Assembly (NCBI RefSeq): GCF_001039355.2
Contig: NW_019775136.1
Location: 127,855-191,854 of the forward strand
From: Lingula anatina
Taxonomy: Eukaryota; Brachiopoda; Lingulata; Lingulida; Lingulidae
Length of the DNA stretch: 64,000 nucleotides
Direction: 5' to 3'
In this document: piece after piece, positions 25,517 through 39,628 of the stretch
Position numbering within the stretch: position 1 is the first letter of the stretch
How the letters are laid out: each line of letters starts with the position of its first letter
The notes under the pieces: generated by a model
Database searches by the model: none
The model's input: the letters and a program-made list of their open reading frames with translations, nothing else
Told to the model about the DNA's origin: nothing
Translations under genes and position numbers: made by a program

Positions 25517-26934
25517 GGCTGGTTGAAGGGGGACAGTAGCAAAAAGTCGGAAAATGTGGTGCAATTTCTACAATATGGCTGTCAGATAAAGTTGATATTT
25601 TAAAACACTTTAGTTTCGAAGTAAAAAATAAATAAAATATGTACCTTTTTGTCATAACTTGAACATTAATCTTAAATTGTAATCTAAATAATTTTTAAAA
25701 TGTATTATTTTGTATGTCATCAAAATAAAAATTTACCACTATTACTCGAAACTAAATCTTTGATGTCAAGCATATCTGAAGGAATTTTGCGGCTGGCATG
25801 CTAGACTCCGCGACAACGACCTAACCGAGCCCCGTGTCATTTTAAGGCACATTAAACCTCTCCTATCATATATATTCAACAACTGTCAACGGTTGTAACA
25901 GATAGATAGGCAGAGGCTCAAGAACTACCTCTGTGAAGTACAACCATCGTAAGTACCGTACGTATCACTCTGTAAATAATGCACCGGTTCGTTGCCAGCT
26001 GAGCTGGTGAACTCGACGAGAAAGAACGTGCGAGTACTTTCACTATCTCACTGAGTGTTTCCATTGAAAGGGATTTCGTGAGATAATTCGCTTTCTACAT
26101 ATTTTTAATGTCATTGTTTGCCCCCTCGTGCCTTACCGGCAAAGTTGAGAGGGGATATATAAAATATTTTAGAAGCTGAAGTGAAGATTTGGTAAGGCAC
26201 GTTCCTTGTTTAAATTAAATGAGCCACGCGTTTAAGGGTTAGTCAGAAAATGCAGTTCGTGGGAAGAGTGTTTTGGGGATGGGAGAATGAAAAGCTGTTT
26301 TCTGAAGGATATAGCTAAAGTTCACAAAGGAAAGGCAGTTTTTGTATAGCAGAGTTGAAGACATTGTTCTCGTGGATCACAGAGATTAATCATAAAACTA
26401 TAGCATAGTGCCAATAGTACAGGAGCAAAAAATTGAGTCAGAATATAAGCCAGAAATAACATACATATAGTCCAAGTGATTGTACTCTAACACTTGTGCT
26501 TGTCCTGTATTCTCCTTGCATATTTGCTGTTTTGTTTGAACAAAAAGGAATATATATGATATGAGTAGAAGTTTTAGAAACTGATTTTTAGGACTACAAC
26601 GAACATAAGGGAAGGGGGATGTGGTCAACTTGGATAAAGATACATAATTGTTAAAGATAAGAAGAGTTAATTGTTAGATCATGCAAAATTAAGGAAATTC
26701 TCACTTTAAAGAAAAATTTAATAGAATTTTAAGTGTTATCTTCATATATGTTGCTTTTAGAATAAGAGACAAAAAATTAAAAGTGAAAAGGCTACATCAA
26801 CATTCAGTCAATAGTTCAGTACACATGTATATTCTTGCATTGTCTTTTTAAAGCAATAATTAGGTATTTTTCCTATCTTGTTAACTTAGTAAACATGATT
26901 TCGTTCTTTGCATACTCCTTGTGAAAGTCAATTT

Positions 26935-26985
26935 CAAAGGGGCACTTCAGGAAAGACAACGAAAATATCCTGAAGTGCCCCTTTG
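26935..26985. repeat. Perfect 18-bp hairpin, 15-nt loop
   Basis: CAAAGGGGCACTTCAGGA at 26935-26952 is exactly complementary to 26968-26985. It stands out as G+C-rich in an AT-rich area. The stem is shorter than most miRNA precursors. Function is unknown. Confidence 0.85.
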
Positions 26986-29900
26986 GCCATGACTGATACA
27001 AAGTTAGCATCGAGAATCTTTTCTACTCCAGTGATCATCTATGCATGTTCTTCCTCATACGAGCAGCAGATTAAGTCTTTAGAACAGTGATGTACAAATA
27101 GGCTTCATCATTTGCTCAGGTCAAAGCAAGATAATATTAATAGTAACAGACATTAGTTTTCAACTAAATGGAGTTCTTGCATGCTACATTGTGCGGTAAA
27201 CCTGAAATATGTAGATTTTACAATGGTGAGCAGTGTACCTCTGTCCATTTTATGTCAGAGAAATCTGGCCTAATCTGGCTGTAAACTGCAATCTATGCAA
27301 TGTCAAGTAAATGATAATTTTGCTGATAAGTGACACATAAAAAGAAATAACTCGTCTTCATAGACTAACCTTTATGTTCTTTGTTAGTGAGCCTACCTAG
27401 TGCAGTCATGCACGTTGACATTTACAGAATCTATCACTTTCTTCACTGAATCTTTTATTCTGATGATGGTCCAAAAAGAAAATCAATTGATTAGTCTGCA
27501 CATACAAATGCAGTGAAGGACAGGTCAGTGCAAACATAGGAGAAATCAAGTTGAAATTATCTGCCTAACTCTTGTTTGAGAAAATTACCCAGCACTTGAT
27601 TTAATGGAGTTTTCAAAAGATGATTCTCTTTACACTTTCAAGTTAATCTTACATTAGAAATAGAATAATCTTAGAATAAATGGTCATTTTTTAGAATTTA
27701 TTATATAGAATATTTGCATGTATGTATTTGTTGCTTTTTTACCCTTACTTTGGAGTGTTAGTTAAATGTATATGCTGTAAACTGGATTTTATGTCTGTAA
27801 AAATTGAATCAGAAATAGTGCTCTTATGTTGGCTGTGTATTATGGTTGAAAAATTTAATACTATGAAGTTGACCTTAACAACTTGGCACATGAAATAAAC
27901 CTCCATTATGAGTTTGTACTTGTATGTTTTAAGTACCTTAAAATTGAAATTAAGTTTCATCCTAATAAGATTGACTGCCATGTTATTTTATCTATTTATA
28001 ACAAAGTAGTGATCAAAAATTTAAAGACCGCTTTTCTCTTTTTCTTTCTTTTTCGATGATTTTTTTAATGGTCACATATTTTCAGATTACTGAGATTAGA
28101 GGTCAGAAGAGGAATATTTTTAACACCAATGTCACTTGATCTTGTCACGTTTCTCTGTGCACACACACACACCCCAATACATTTTTTTTCATCTGATTAA
28201 TGCTGCATCTTGCTGATGCTGCCCCCTTTTCCACCCCAGCCATTTTAATTTACCAGCGCAACAATTGTGAGTTTGTATTGTGTTTAACCAATGGTGTTAA
28301 GACTTGTGAGCATTAACGGCTAAGTGGAAGAGGAGTATCAGTATCATATGAGGAAATTGTGACCGAGGAGAGATGGTATTTTGAGATCAGGTATAACACC
28401 AATGTTGAAGGCTAGTATTACTGCATGCCCAACAAAAATATTTCCTTGTTAGATTACAGCTCATTAAAAACTAATAAAAATGAATAAAACACATAAGCTG
28501 TCAGTATTTTTTAACTTTTTTTGATGTTTTTGAGAAAATCTGCAGTCAATTGTAACAGAATTCGATGGAATTTGGAAAAAATAATTATACTTAGGAAAAA
28601 ATAATAAAAGATTAAAATGCAAACATTACATCTTTAGAGTTCGGTGTTAAAGTTTGCTATATCACATAGGATTTAAGAATACCTCAGTTACATTATCATA
28701 CATGCTGCCTGGGTTTGATCAGTAATTTTGATTAGTGACTATTAAAACTGGACTATATTATAAATAACTGATGATCTCTGATCGGAAAAAAGGAAAGAGA
28801 ATTGGCGTGACTGCCAACTACCTTGATTGACCACCATTATTAACCACAACCAAGGCCAGACAGCTGTTCATCCCTTATTTATAATTCTGTCACGTTTGGC
28901 CTTCCACAGATGACTTAAGATTACCAAAGGATCTTACTCAACCGTAACAAGTCAACTTGGAGTCCACCTTACCTTTTGCCCCATTTTCTGACTGAACCCG
29001 TTTTCTGACTGTTTCTTGAAAGAAAAGTTCTGAACAGATATTGATGGAAGTCAGTGATGTGAATTTTAAATAGATGATCTCGTTTGAACTCTGGCGAAGC
29101 TTCTTGGTCAGTAAATTTTTTATTGGAAATGGTATCACTTCATTTGAAAATAGTGGTCATTTAAGTCTGCAGTGTTTTATGTAAACAAATTTTTTGAAAA
29201 CAAAATATAGATCGGTACATACTTGATCAGTACTGGATATTAAAAAGTCATCCCAACATAAAAAAGTGATTTTAGGTATTAATCTTTTGAGAGATAGGAT
29301 GTGGATTAGCTTAAATGCTTGAGTAAAATGTGTCAGACTTGAGAAAAATGAGGTGAAGATGAAATGACTCTCTACTTAATAAGTTAGTGTGTAGTTGACT
29401 GTGACAACTGCATTAACATGATTAAGGAAAATATGATCACTCAAGAAAAGGAATGCACTAGTCAGAAAGTCTGCATCTCAAGTAAGGGGGGGTTTGGATA
29501 GACAAGGGGGAATGAATTATTGTGTAAGCTATTTAAATGACATTAGTTTATTAATAATAGTATTAATAAGGCAACTTCTTATTTATGTATAGAAACTGTG
29601 CAGTTGAATATATTCATTGAATATATGGCATATTGTCATTATTTGCCATTTGCATGTGCGTGTGTGTGTGTGTGTGCATGCATGTTTGCATGCATTACTT
29701 ATGTCTGCATGGGTATATGTATGAAGGACCAAGCAAAAGGTTTTGATATATCAGGTAATGTGGCGTGGTTTACTTTCAAGGAAGTGTTTACTGACATTTG
29801 GCACAAACAGGCTCTGCTCGCTCCTTACCTTAAGATTATCTTATAAACAAGTTCACACTGATGAGTTTTTAAGTGTATGTCGAAAGGATTTTTAAAATCC

Positions 29901-32900
29901 AAACATCATTTAAAATTATTTTTGTTGTTTCAGTCATTAATATTAAATGTATACTGTACAGGTTTGAAATTTTCCCAACATCATATTTTGTGTGTTCCTA
30001 TCCTACAAAGCTACCAATCTTTCCAAATTCAGACCTTAAAAGCTATAAAACCCCTCAAATAAAAGTACCTGACGTTGAAAGTTCCTCCTGAAATACACAG
30101 GAAGACATGGCAGTCTAAATGACCGTCCAGTCATTTCGAGCTAAATCATTAAATTAAAATGGAATCAAACATCGGATCCAAGTGCAGAGATGGGTCGAGG
30201 AATGATTCTTGAGTGGGAGTAAATTGCTTTCCCCCTTTAGGAATTCAAAAGTGATGATCTGAACAGTCAGAGCTTATTTTATTTTATATTTATCACAGCC
30301 AGGTGTATGTAAATAAATTTCATGCTATAAGTAAGACTATTACATGATGATTTGATGTTTACAGGCTTTCAGCTGGAAATTGATGTGAAGTTACTGAATT
30401 TCTCCTATGTGATTAATTGAATTCAAGCCAACACATTAATTGGTTCCCCTTTGACAATGTGATCAGAAGACAAAGAGCAAAGCGTGTCTTTGAATAAACC
30501 CCTGTTTCTGATAGATAACTTTCATGGAAGGAATCACAAATGTCTGACCTGACGATACCTTTAAATTACCAGCCTGAAAGCCAAGTATGATTTGTCTACG
30601 AGCCATGCACAGGCAGCCTTCCATTGATTTGTGCTTGTGCTTGTGTAGAAGCAGCCATTTGGAAAAATCAGTTCCAGGGAAAATGAGAACCAAAAAAACT
30701 GTTGTGAAAACGAATGAATGTTTTTGTGTATAGTATTAACTAAGCACAAAGTGTTTTCTGTCATTAGTAATTCAGCTTTGAGAATAATGACAACCAGCTT
30801 GAGGCAATGACACTCAAGTTCTTTGAAGAAACAAAGGTTCAAGTATCCTTAGGTGTAACAGGAGGCATATAATGTTTTACTGTTGTCTTTTTATCGTGGG
30901 TCATCAGGTGTATTAATTCCCTCACTAACAGCTTCCTGAATTTGATTCCATCCTACACAGGGTTCAGGTATTGATTGTTTTTTGTTTTTTTTTATAACCG
31001 TGATTTGTCTTTTGGGTGATCTATGAATCATTAATGACATTGATTTTTAAACTGTTTTCTCATGTTATGTACTCATGTGATGACTTCAACACCTGAAAAA
31101 ATGGTGAAACAATTAGTTAATCAGTTTAATGTCACATGTTCTGTGATTTCTCGTAATGATGTGCAACTTGGCAGACATGTGTAACATACATAAACTTGCT
31201 TAAGTCTTTTCCCATCTTTTATTAATTGGATTGGATCACTGATGGCATGAACTTTATGAGTGATGGTAGGTATTCTAGATTTGAATTTAGGTACTGGGGT
31301 CTTTTTTAACAGACAATTTATTTCTTGCGATCTCTGGGGGGGAAAAATAATATATTGATGATTTTTTTTAAATATTAGAATTTCCATTCAGTAGCAATCA
31401 CTATTACCCTGGAGGTTCCCCTCCAATGTAATTTTGAAATGACCTAATGGAGCCATTTGCTGATGATCTTGTGGTTTATGGTTTTATGATGTGACACTGA
31501 ATGTAGATTCACTTATCATGATAGGTCTTGATGTTTTACACTGGCTACATAAACATATTATCATCAGGATAGAATTGCAATTTGTACTGCATGTTAAGCA
31601 TTGCCCGGATAGAGTGGAAATGGACAAAAAGAGAAAAAAACAATTAGTATGTTATTAATAGACATATAATATTTGCGAATGTATGGGTATGTGTGAACAT
31701 GAGTATCAGTTACCGCATTTTTTTTTATGCCTTCATAATGTTTTTTTCTTGTTAACTTGATTAAGTGAACCACTTATTAATATGATAAATGTGCAATTAA
31801 GGATATAACCATTGTAAAATGCTACTCATTTTCGGCTTGAACTCGTGTGAAAAAAGAGAAAGTGCATGTCACCTCCCCCCAGTAAAAGGGATACCTACTA
31901 CCCAGCTGTATTGGCATTTCATTCATATCGGATCTCGCTAGATAGGGAGACATCTTTATTGACTAAACCTGTAGATAGCAGCAGTTATACAACCTTTTTA
32001 TCTCTTAACGTAAGCACGGCTTAGGAAAACTTAAAAGGGCTTTAAATCCAAAGGAAGGATTGGGATGCATTTAAATACACAATTTACACAATTTTATCTA
32101 TCTCTGCATGGGGCACTGGCATATCCCCTGTCTCCCCCTCTCCCCCCCCCCTTTTTATGAAACCAAAGTTAAAATATAGGAACACAATTCAAAATGTTTT
32201 CACACCAAAGTGAATTACTAGTACATGTACCTAAAACATTTTGCAAGAGATTGAAATAGGTAGAAATACAGCATTGAAACTGACTAAAGTATAGTATCAC
32301 ATACTATTTTCTCCTTGCTTTCACAACTGGCCCACTTCATATACCATTGCTGAAGCCATGGTTGCCAATGTCTAGAAGAAATTGATTTGTATAATATTTA
32401 CCTTACCTTTACACTTACCCTCATACTATTGATCTCTTTCTGAGTGATATTGGATTGTTGTTTTGAATATTTGCCATTTTAGGTCATATATTTGGTAAAT
32501 ATTTTCTTAACAAGTTTATACCATTCAGGATTATTTAGTCAAATAATTTTTGGTCATTTACTTGGAAGATATTTTGCTCAGTTGCTGTAATTTTCTTGGG
32601 AACCAACCAACAATCTCTAAATTAAGTATTCACAATTACTGTCAACTAGTTCAGAAATGTTCAGTGATTTCACGTGATTTCACTGCCCAAGGAAAATGCA
32701 GCCCTAGAGTTGGAGGGGGGGGGAGGGGGAAGGACAGCAATTTGAGGAAACAGACACAGATGACCGTCAGTATTAGAATTTTGTTGGTGGCCCTTCTTAG
32801 CAATGTGCACACTCAATGTTTCAGTTCATACAAATAGAGGTGTGATTCCTACATTCTCTGAAACTCATGGCCACACTGGCCTGCTGGCGCAAATTGCCAG

Positions 32901-35860
32901 GTATCTCAACCATGATGGAGTTCCTCATGGTCTTAATTATATAAGCAGGGTGAGGCACAGATTTAATTAAACTGGTCTATTAATCTTCAACGGGGTAGTT
33001 ATGATGAATTAGTGATGGTGAAAGCTGTTGAATATGGGATGGGTTTTATCTGTGACCCAGAGTCAGCAGGTATGGTGGGCATTATTTCAATTTTTAGATT
33101 AAGCTTGTTGTATGTATGTAGATGTCAGCACTTAAAGTGTAACAGCAGGTGTAAATTGGAGAAAATAATTTTTTGAAAAAAAAATCGATTGGATTTTATT
33201 TTAGTTATCACTTTAAGCAGGTGTAAATCTCGTAATTGCCATTTCACTTACAATGAAGGTTGACATGAATATTTAAAGTGCCACTCTGCACAAAGCTGAT
33301 TTGTAATCCTAGTTAGAAATTCAATTGCTTTCTTATTTAAAGGTTTAGGTTTACGCCAATTTAAATACTAATATTTTAAACAGTTGTGACCGAGTCTGTC
33401 AGAGTAAACAGACAAAATAGTCAACAGGTAAATCAAATTTGTGGATCTGACTTAAATGAAAACTTTTTGACTATCAAAACTGAGATCCAGTGAAACTATT
33501 TTCACATTCAAATTTATATAGTAGTTTGACCTTTGTTTAGACAATTTCAAAATTAAAACTGGTACATGCCAGAGAACTTAATGAATTTAACATGGGTTTT
33601 GATCTCTTAAAAGCTGGGTACTAGCTTATTTAAATGTTTTACACTTGTATCAAGATGGCTTTGTTTTACTACTTGATTTTCTTGACCATGATATTTTTGG
33701 GTGAGAAAACCTGTCGACCTTTACTGCCAGGTGTAACAGTGTTCTTATGATAAGATTATCAGAATATAGAAATGTACATAAACAAAACACCAAGAACATT
33801 CTTGACTATTTACAAGCTGCTGGCAACTAGTAAATGCTCTTTGGCTCTGAAGTTTAAGAACAGCAGGTTCTGGCTTCTTTTCAGAAGAACCAAGATAATT
33901 GTACTTGTTCTCTTGCAAGAAGTTTATCATGGTCATTGACATTGTGTTTTTATTATTACATTACACTGTACTACTATGACCTCTGATTGACTTGTTGTAA
34001 ATGTCAAAACAAATGTATGCTGTGCGAGACCTGTATATATGTATATGTTATCTGTCTGTCATTAATTCTTTAAATATATAAATGGTGTCATGAAAATGTT
34101 AATGTGTTAAGGAAAGTATTATGTAAAAATGTGGATGAAATTGAACATGTAATAATGATTGATTTTTCATTGAAGAGGTCTTTGTGACTTGATGTTCTGA
34201 AAATTGATTTGCTTTTCAATGCAAAAAGTGGATTAAATGATGTTCTTGGTAAATTGGTTGCTTTGGGTGTTAAACATATTTTTCTTGTCTTATTATGTTT
34301 TGTGGTGTTGCTGTCTAGCTGTGTAATTAGTCTGGGGATTTTAAAGATTTTTTTATCAGATATCTTCATGTTTATCAGTTCTATTTCCAATAAGAAGGCC
34401 AAAGGATCCTTCTTGCATCTATTTTTTTTCTTCCACCAACAATACTCTCATAGCAATAGCCAAAAAATCAATGTAGCAGTACTTTCTACTGCTATAGACT
34501 TATGTTACTCCTCGATCTGGTCATCTTAGGTTAGATAAATAGGTAAAATTATCACATAGGCTTCATAATAAAGTACAGTGCTGGGAGTTCAGTGGCACAT
34601 TTGAGCTAGTGCCGATGTGAAGCTTAAAAGGTACTGTGGAGTTAGCACAGGTGTATATATGTTTGCAATATATCTAGTTTACGTGGATATTTATAGCAGA
34701 GAGTATTAAACTCAAAGGTGTGGGGTGTGCAAGTGAAAAAGGTTAATAAGGCAGAAAAATATTTAGAACATTTAAAGACCAAGCTTTATTTGAGTGGTTT
34801 TTGGGAATGCACAACAAATTCGAAATCATTTGAGGGCTAAATGTTTGTTTAATTTTTGAACTTGTACGTCATATTTGGGATTATTATCTAGTATAAAATA
34901 TTCAATAAATATTGGGTGAAAGTACTCGAAATGTAAAAATGGACAGACTCTGAGTATATATTGGGAAAGACAAAGTTAATGTTATCAGGGTGGACATGAC
35001 AAAAAAAGTCATTGCATTTGTGGAAAGAAACTGCCTCGCAGTAACTTAGTACAGTCATATTTGAAACACATAGATATAAATTTGTCCATTTGTGAAAATG
35101 ATAAAAGAGATGTATAAACAAGCCATTTGCTTTCAAATGGTAAAATGTACTTTGAGTGATGTTCAGTCAAAATGCCCTACCTAACATCTAATTAAGTCAG
35201 GGGAATAGACTTGGACTGTAATAGTACGATAGTTCTAGATATTGCTTTTTGGTAGTAGTACTGCTGGAATGCGGAGTTCAACACTTTGCATAGCCCTCTC
35301 TTATAGCACAAATTAACTGACAGGAATGGGGTTAAAAGCTAAAAGCTCAGCTGTAAAAAAAAAAAAAAGAAAAGAAAAAAAAAGAGGCAAGTGGTTACTG
35401 CAAGTGTGCAGCATTGTTGGGTAACCGGTCTATTAAAAGAAACCAGGGTCGAAATTCATGGTCTATTAGATTTCATAAATTATTCCACAGTAGTCTATCA
35501 CGTGTTCACCCAATTGTCTTGTAGTGAAAAATTTGTGTGTGCATTCTTGAATTTGTGTGTGTGCATTCTTGGACTAAACTCATTTTAAAAGACCATGCTT
35601 TAACTCCATAAACAAACAATAGGTAGACCATTTTATGTTCATTCTTCTTCAGCCATACAATTTGCAGGCTGCAGGGGGAGTAAACAAAAACACTTTACAA
35701 GAGCTGTGCCCTTTTCTTTTGTTTTCAGCATATACCTGAGTAAGTGTCAAGTTTGTCTGTGGGTCACAATTTAGGAGGTTGGTCCTAACTGTACAGTGTC
35801 AATTTTCTCTAACTGAAACCTATCAGGATAGTGGCAGGTTATGGTCACATGTTTTTGCAG

Positions 35861-36106
35861 TCGCGGTTACGTCAGTCCCATTTCGATGGTGTGCAAGGGC
35901 ATGGAAAAAAACCTTGCAGGTAAAGTTACCACCCAGACATCAAAGGCAGCCAAAGCTCTCGGCATTCTTGTGATTTTTCTTGTTGACATGTCTTAATTTG
36001 CATCTAATGCTGCATTCAGGGTCCATTTTAAGAAGATAAAAAATATGTTCTAGTCTTTGCTACAGGAGGTAGATGGATAGTCGCCCTCACCTGTTATGTC
36101 CACAAG
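35861..36106 (+). other. Two exon-like splice-site pairs, possible 5' UTR exons
   Basis: Segment 35861-35919 is framed by TTTTTGCAG and CTTGCAG|GTAAAG and contains a CRE-like TTACGTCA at 35867-35874. Segment 36066-36106 is framed by TTTGCTACAG and CACAAG|GTAAGT. Neither has clear coding content. They could be non-coding leader exons of the SLC4 gene about 6 kb downstream, but splice-site pairs also arise by chance. Confidence 0.2.
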
Positions 36107-36845
36107 GTAAGTGATCGGAGCAGTGATTAAGTGGACATTTACATTGACTCAAACGCTTTAGTTGCCAGTTAAACTGTCTACATCCTCGAGCAAGTTTGAG
36201 GAAAGTTTTACTGTCCATGGTGCTGAGGTTTTGAGTTTTATAGACCTACTGAATATATTTACATTTACGTAAATGCAAATTATTTTGTTACTTGAAATGT
36301 TTAAATGAGACGTAAATGGGCTAGTTGTCAATTCAGCTTAAGTCCACTGTTGTATGCGGTAACCTGTAGTTGTGGTGATTGCAGACTGATCACTAAAGTT
36401 GACATTTGTTGAATCAGTTATAATCTAATACCAGAAGCACACTTGACTGATGTCACTGTATAACCAGAGTAAATAAGAAGGAAATGTGTGCAATTTGGTG
36501 ACATTTGATTGAGCAGTTGAGTCGATTTTTGGTTAATGTCAATTTTTATGTTGTATTTTAACTAAGATTACTTTAAATGCCAACTTCTGGAAGTTTGTTT
36601 GCCAACCAACACTAAGTAGCATTTCCTCTAGTTTAACGTCCAGCTCAAAGAGGAGGTAGGTAAGTTAACTGTGGAGAGGTATACTACCCTCTTGCAGGGC
36701 CACAGATTGATTTTTCACCAGGTTTTCATAGTTGTCTCTGGATAAATCATGGCAGGTTTCTCCATGCGTTGTCAGAGAAAAAGTGCACGTAGAGGGTAAG
36801 GTATACCATGGGATCCCCAGGGTGATCCAGACATTGACTTATAGG

Positions 36846-37148
36846 AACCATTTAGAATGAGCCAAGCCGAGTGCTAGCTAGGCCACAACCTAAATGTGAT
36901 GGACCTACATGAAGGGAAGACCGCTTAATCCTGTAATGGTCTCTCCACCTGTCCTACGCCTCCCCAAGTGTCGTCCCTGCAGGGGCACAGTAATTAAATC
37001 TCACCCAGGCGTGGAACGACGCGTGGGGAAGCGTTTGAGAGGGGGAGAGACCATTACAGGATTAAGTGGTCGTAGGTTTGTACTAGTAGGTTCGCCATAT
37101 TTAAGTCCTGGCTAGGTAGCACTTGGCTCTTCTCATTCTGAATGGTCT
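36846..37148. mobile_element. Foldback element, about 300 bp
   Basis: The left arm from 36846 (ACCATTTAGAATGAG, then GTGCTAGCTAGG, then CTTAATCCTGTAATGGTC) is matched in inverted orientation by the right arm ending at about 37148. Arms of roughly 120 bp cover most of the element, with a G+C-rich centre containing CCCTGCAGGGGCA. The inner part, CTTAATCCTGTAATGGTCTC, is almost exact. No coding capacity. No clear target duplication was found, so its limits are approximate. Its ends resemble those of the outer element at 39629. Confidence 0.75.
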
Positions 37149-37997
37149 TGAAGTTAGTTAAACTGTGAACTTCCAGGAGTTTGGTTGAGCAGTGCTGAAT
37201 GCTGCAGACTTCAGAGACTGTACTTTTAACTGTACCTGTAGGGAATCTGATCAAGGAAACATGTGTATTAAGGGGAAATGGTCTGAGCATGGTGTGTAGG
37301 CGATATGTCATGCATAATCATAGGGCTATCGTGTGACTGTAAAACCCAATATCTAAAAGAGCAGGTTCTTGTTGAGGATGCATCTTCTTATATATAGGCG
37401 TTAAATGTGTTGCTCTGCATAACTGGCATTTAAGAATATACAGTAAATCATGAACACAAAACTGCTAAGTGATAAATATCCATGATAGAGTGCTGTGTTG
37501 CAGACATGTATAAACTATTCGTTATGTGCACGTTTTGGCATTTGTTGTCAAGTTGCTTATGAATCTATGGTGAGACTTTTTTGTGCATGTTATAGCTAAG
37601 TCAACTTCTTTAGCATCAAGTTAATAGTACAATGGTGATTAAAACATTTTTCATTTCCTTTTGCCAAAATCAATCAGTATTTGCCTAATTAATTAGTGTG
37701 CGTTAAAGAGCTTGAAGGTCTGCAGCAAATAAAGACAAAATACCATGTGCCCTTTTGCTTTGAATGGACAAAAGTTCAGATAGAATTAAGGATAACAGTA
37801 CTTTGATTATGAAATATTAATGGAAGACTGCAGTCTCAATATATTGAAGTTTGTCTGCTGACCCAGTGTCTAAGATGGAGATCCACACATTGATTTGATT
37901 TTCCCTGCCTACATTACAATGAACTAGCATGAATAGAAAAAGTAGGGGAATTAAGGACAGAGGAAAATAGCTGAACTGTATAGCTCAGTCAAAGGCT

Positions 37998-38320
37998 TAA
38001 AGGATATGATGTAAAGGATGATATCAAACCATTAAGTATGATATAGGATGTATAATATCAAACCAGGAAGGATAATACCAGGATGTTAAGGATAATATCA
38101 GGAGAGATAATATCAGGTTAAGAAAGGTACACCCCAGTCAAAGAGGAAAATATCTGGTCAGCTATTAAAGCTAAAGCTTGGATCCCCCCCCCCCCCCAAA
38201 ATAAGGGAGGAAAATATCAAGCCAGAGTTGATTATGCCAAACATAATGTGATAATATTAAGCCAAGGAAGATGATATGAAGTCAGAAAGGATGATTTCAA
38301 AGCAAGAAGGCTAATTTTGC
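37998..38320. repeat. Degenerate minisatellite, GGATAATATCA-type unit
   Basis: About ten loosely spaced copies of a phrase like AAGGATAATATCAAACCAG, at intervals of roughly 20-35 bp, interrupted by a run of about 15 C near 38185. Copies have drifted strongly in length and sequence. No open reading frame runs through it. Confidence 0.6.
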
Positions 38321-38698
38321 AGTTAACAGAAACAAAGACATGTGACTGCTTTACTACTAGGAGCAGAATTGCCAATTTAGATAAAAAGTGACCACTTCAT
38401 GTATAAATATCACATTTACAGGGGGGATAAAGCAATAAAATAAATCTAAAGAACACTATGCATTACTAGTAGGCCAGGTTATGATCACTTGCTTCACATT
38501 AATTCATAAACCTTTACTAAGTATTTCTATTTCTGTTCAATTGCTTTTTGCACGCCAACACAGATCCAATGATAGTTGAATTGGGTAACAGCAGATGGCT
38601 TATGTGATATATATACAGTAATATTATACATAATTTTATTTGAGCTCATCAATGACAGTCTGAGAGTAATAGTGAGTAGGATTTTTAACCGAATCTTA

Positions 38699-38914
38699 GA
38701 CCCCATTCCCATAGATTTTTAGATCGATCTATCCCTGTGGGGAGTCTCACTAGATTACTGTCAGCTTAGCCGGCTTAGCCGTCTGTCCCAACTAGTAAAA
38801 GCTGTAAGGGGGTAATTAACTACTGTGCTCGCTCGGCTGACAGCAATTTAGCATGAACCCCCAGGCAGTTAGGTCGATCTAGATGGATCGATCTAAATCT
38901 ATGGGAATGCAGTC
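38699..38914. mobile_element. Harbinger-like MITE, family copy 1 (216 bp)
   Basis: A GACCCCATTCCCATAGAT end is matched by the reverse complement GACTGCATTCCCATAGAT, followed in both arms by AGATCGATC. It is flanked by TTA at 38696-38698 and 38915-38917. Internal landmarks are GGGGAGTCTCACTAGATTAC and a central GGGGGTAATTAACTA. Non-coding. TTA/TAA target duplications point to the PIF/Harbinger superfamily (inference). Confidence 0.88.
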
Positions 38915-39628
38915 TTACTGAATTTGTTTATTGTGAAACTTTAAATAGAAGCAAATAAACTGTTTGATTTTTTAAGGAAAAGTGCCAGCCAAACATTTTT
39001 TTATTGATGAAGAAATTTGAGTTTCCTATATTTTTTTTTTTTGCAATATTCTTGATTAAACGCCTGAGGTATGAATTCTTCACTTTTGTGACACTTTTGT
39101 ATGGAGCCTGGTTAGTTAAAGATGCATAGTATAAGATTTTCCTTTGAAAATGCTCCTCATTCCATTGGTAAACAGTTTTTCTCTGACTTACCAACCTTTG
39201 ATCCTCCTTGACACAATTCTTTATCAATACTGGATAAAATTTCTTATAAAAAAAAACTTAACCCATGCTTAAGAGTAGGGTTTTCAGATTCCTCCTTACT
39301 TTTGATTCATTTTCAAACACTGACTTCTGGGTTGCATGCGATTCAAAACTATGTCAGGATGGTTGACAGGTGTCGAGGTTCATCAGAAGGTGATAGATAA
39401 TTATATTCAGAGACATTAATTCTTGGCATTTTATCTGTTACAAATGATCAATAAATATCACTTGTCCTTAGGTAAGTTCAACAACAAGTGGTTGGAGTGC
39501 TTAATGTATGTTATATAAAAAATCTTAAACTATGTCCCTTTAAGCTTTTTTTGGTGCCACATGCATTATTTTCTTTACTCATTGGTCGTGTTCCAGGTGT
39601 ATGTGATTGTATAAAATGCCATCTTAAA

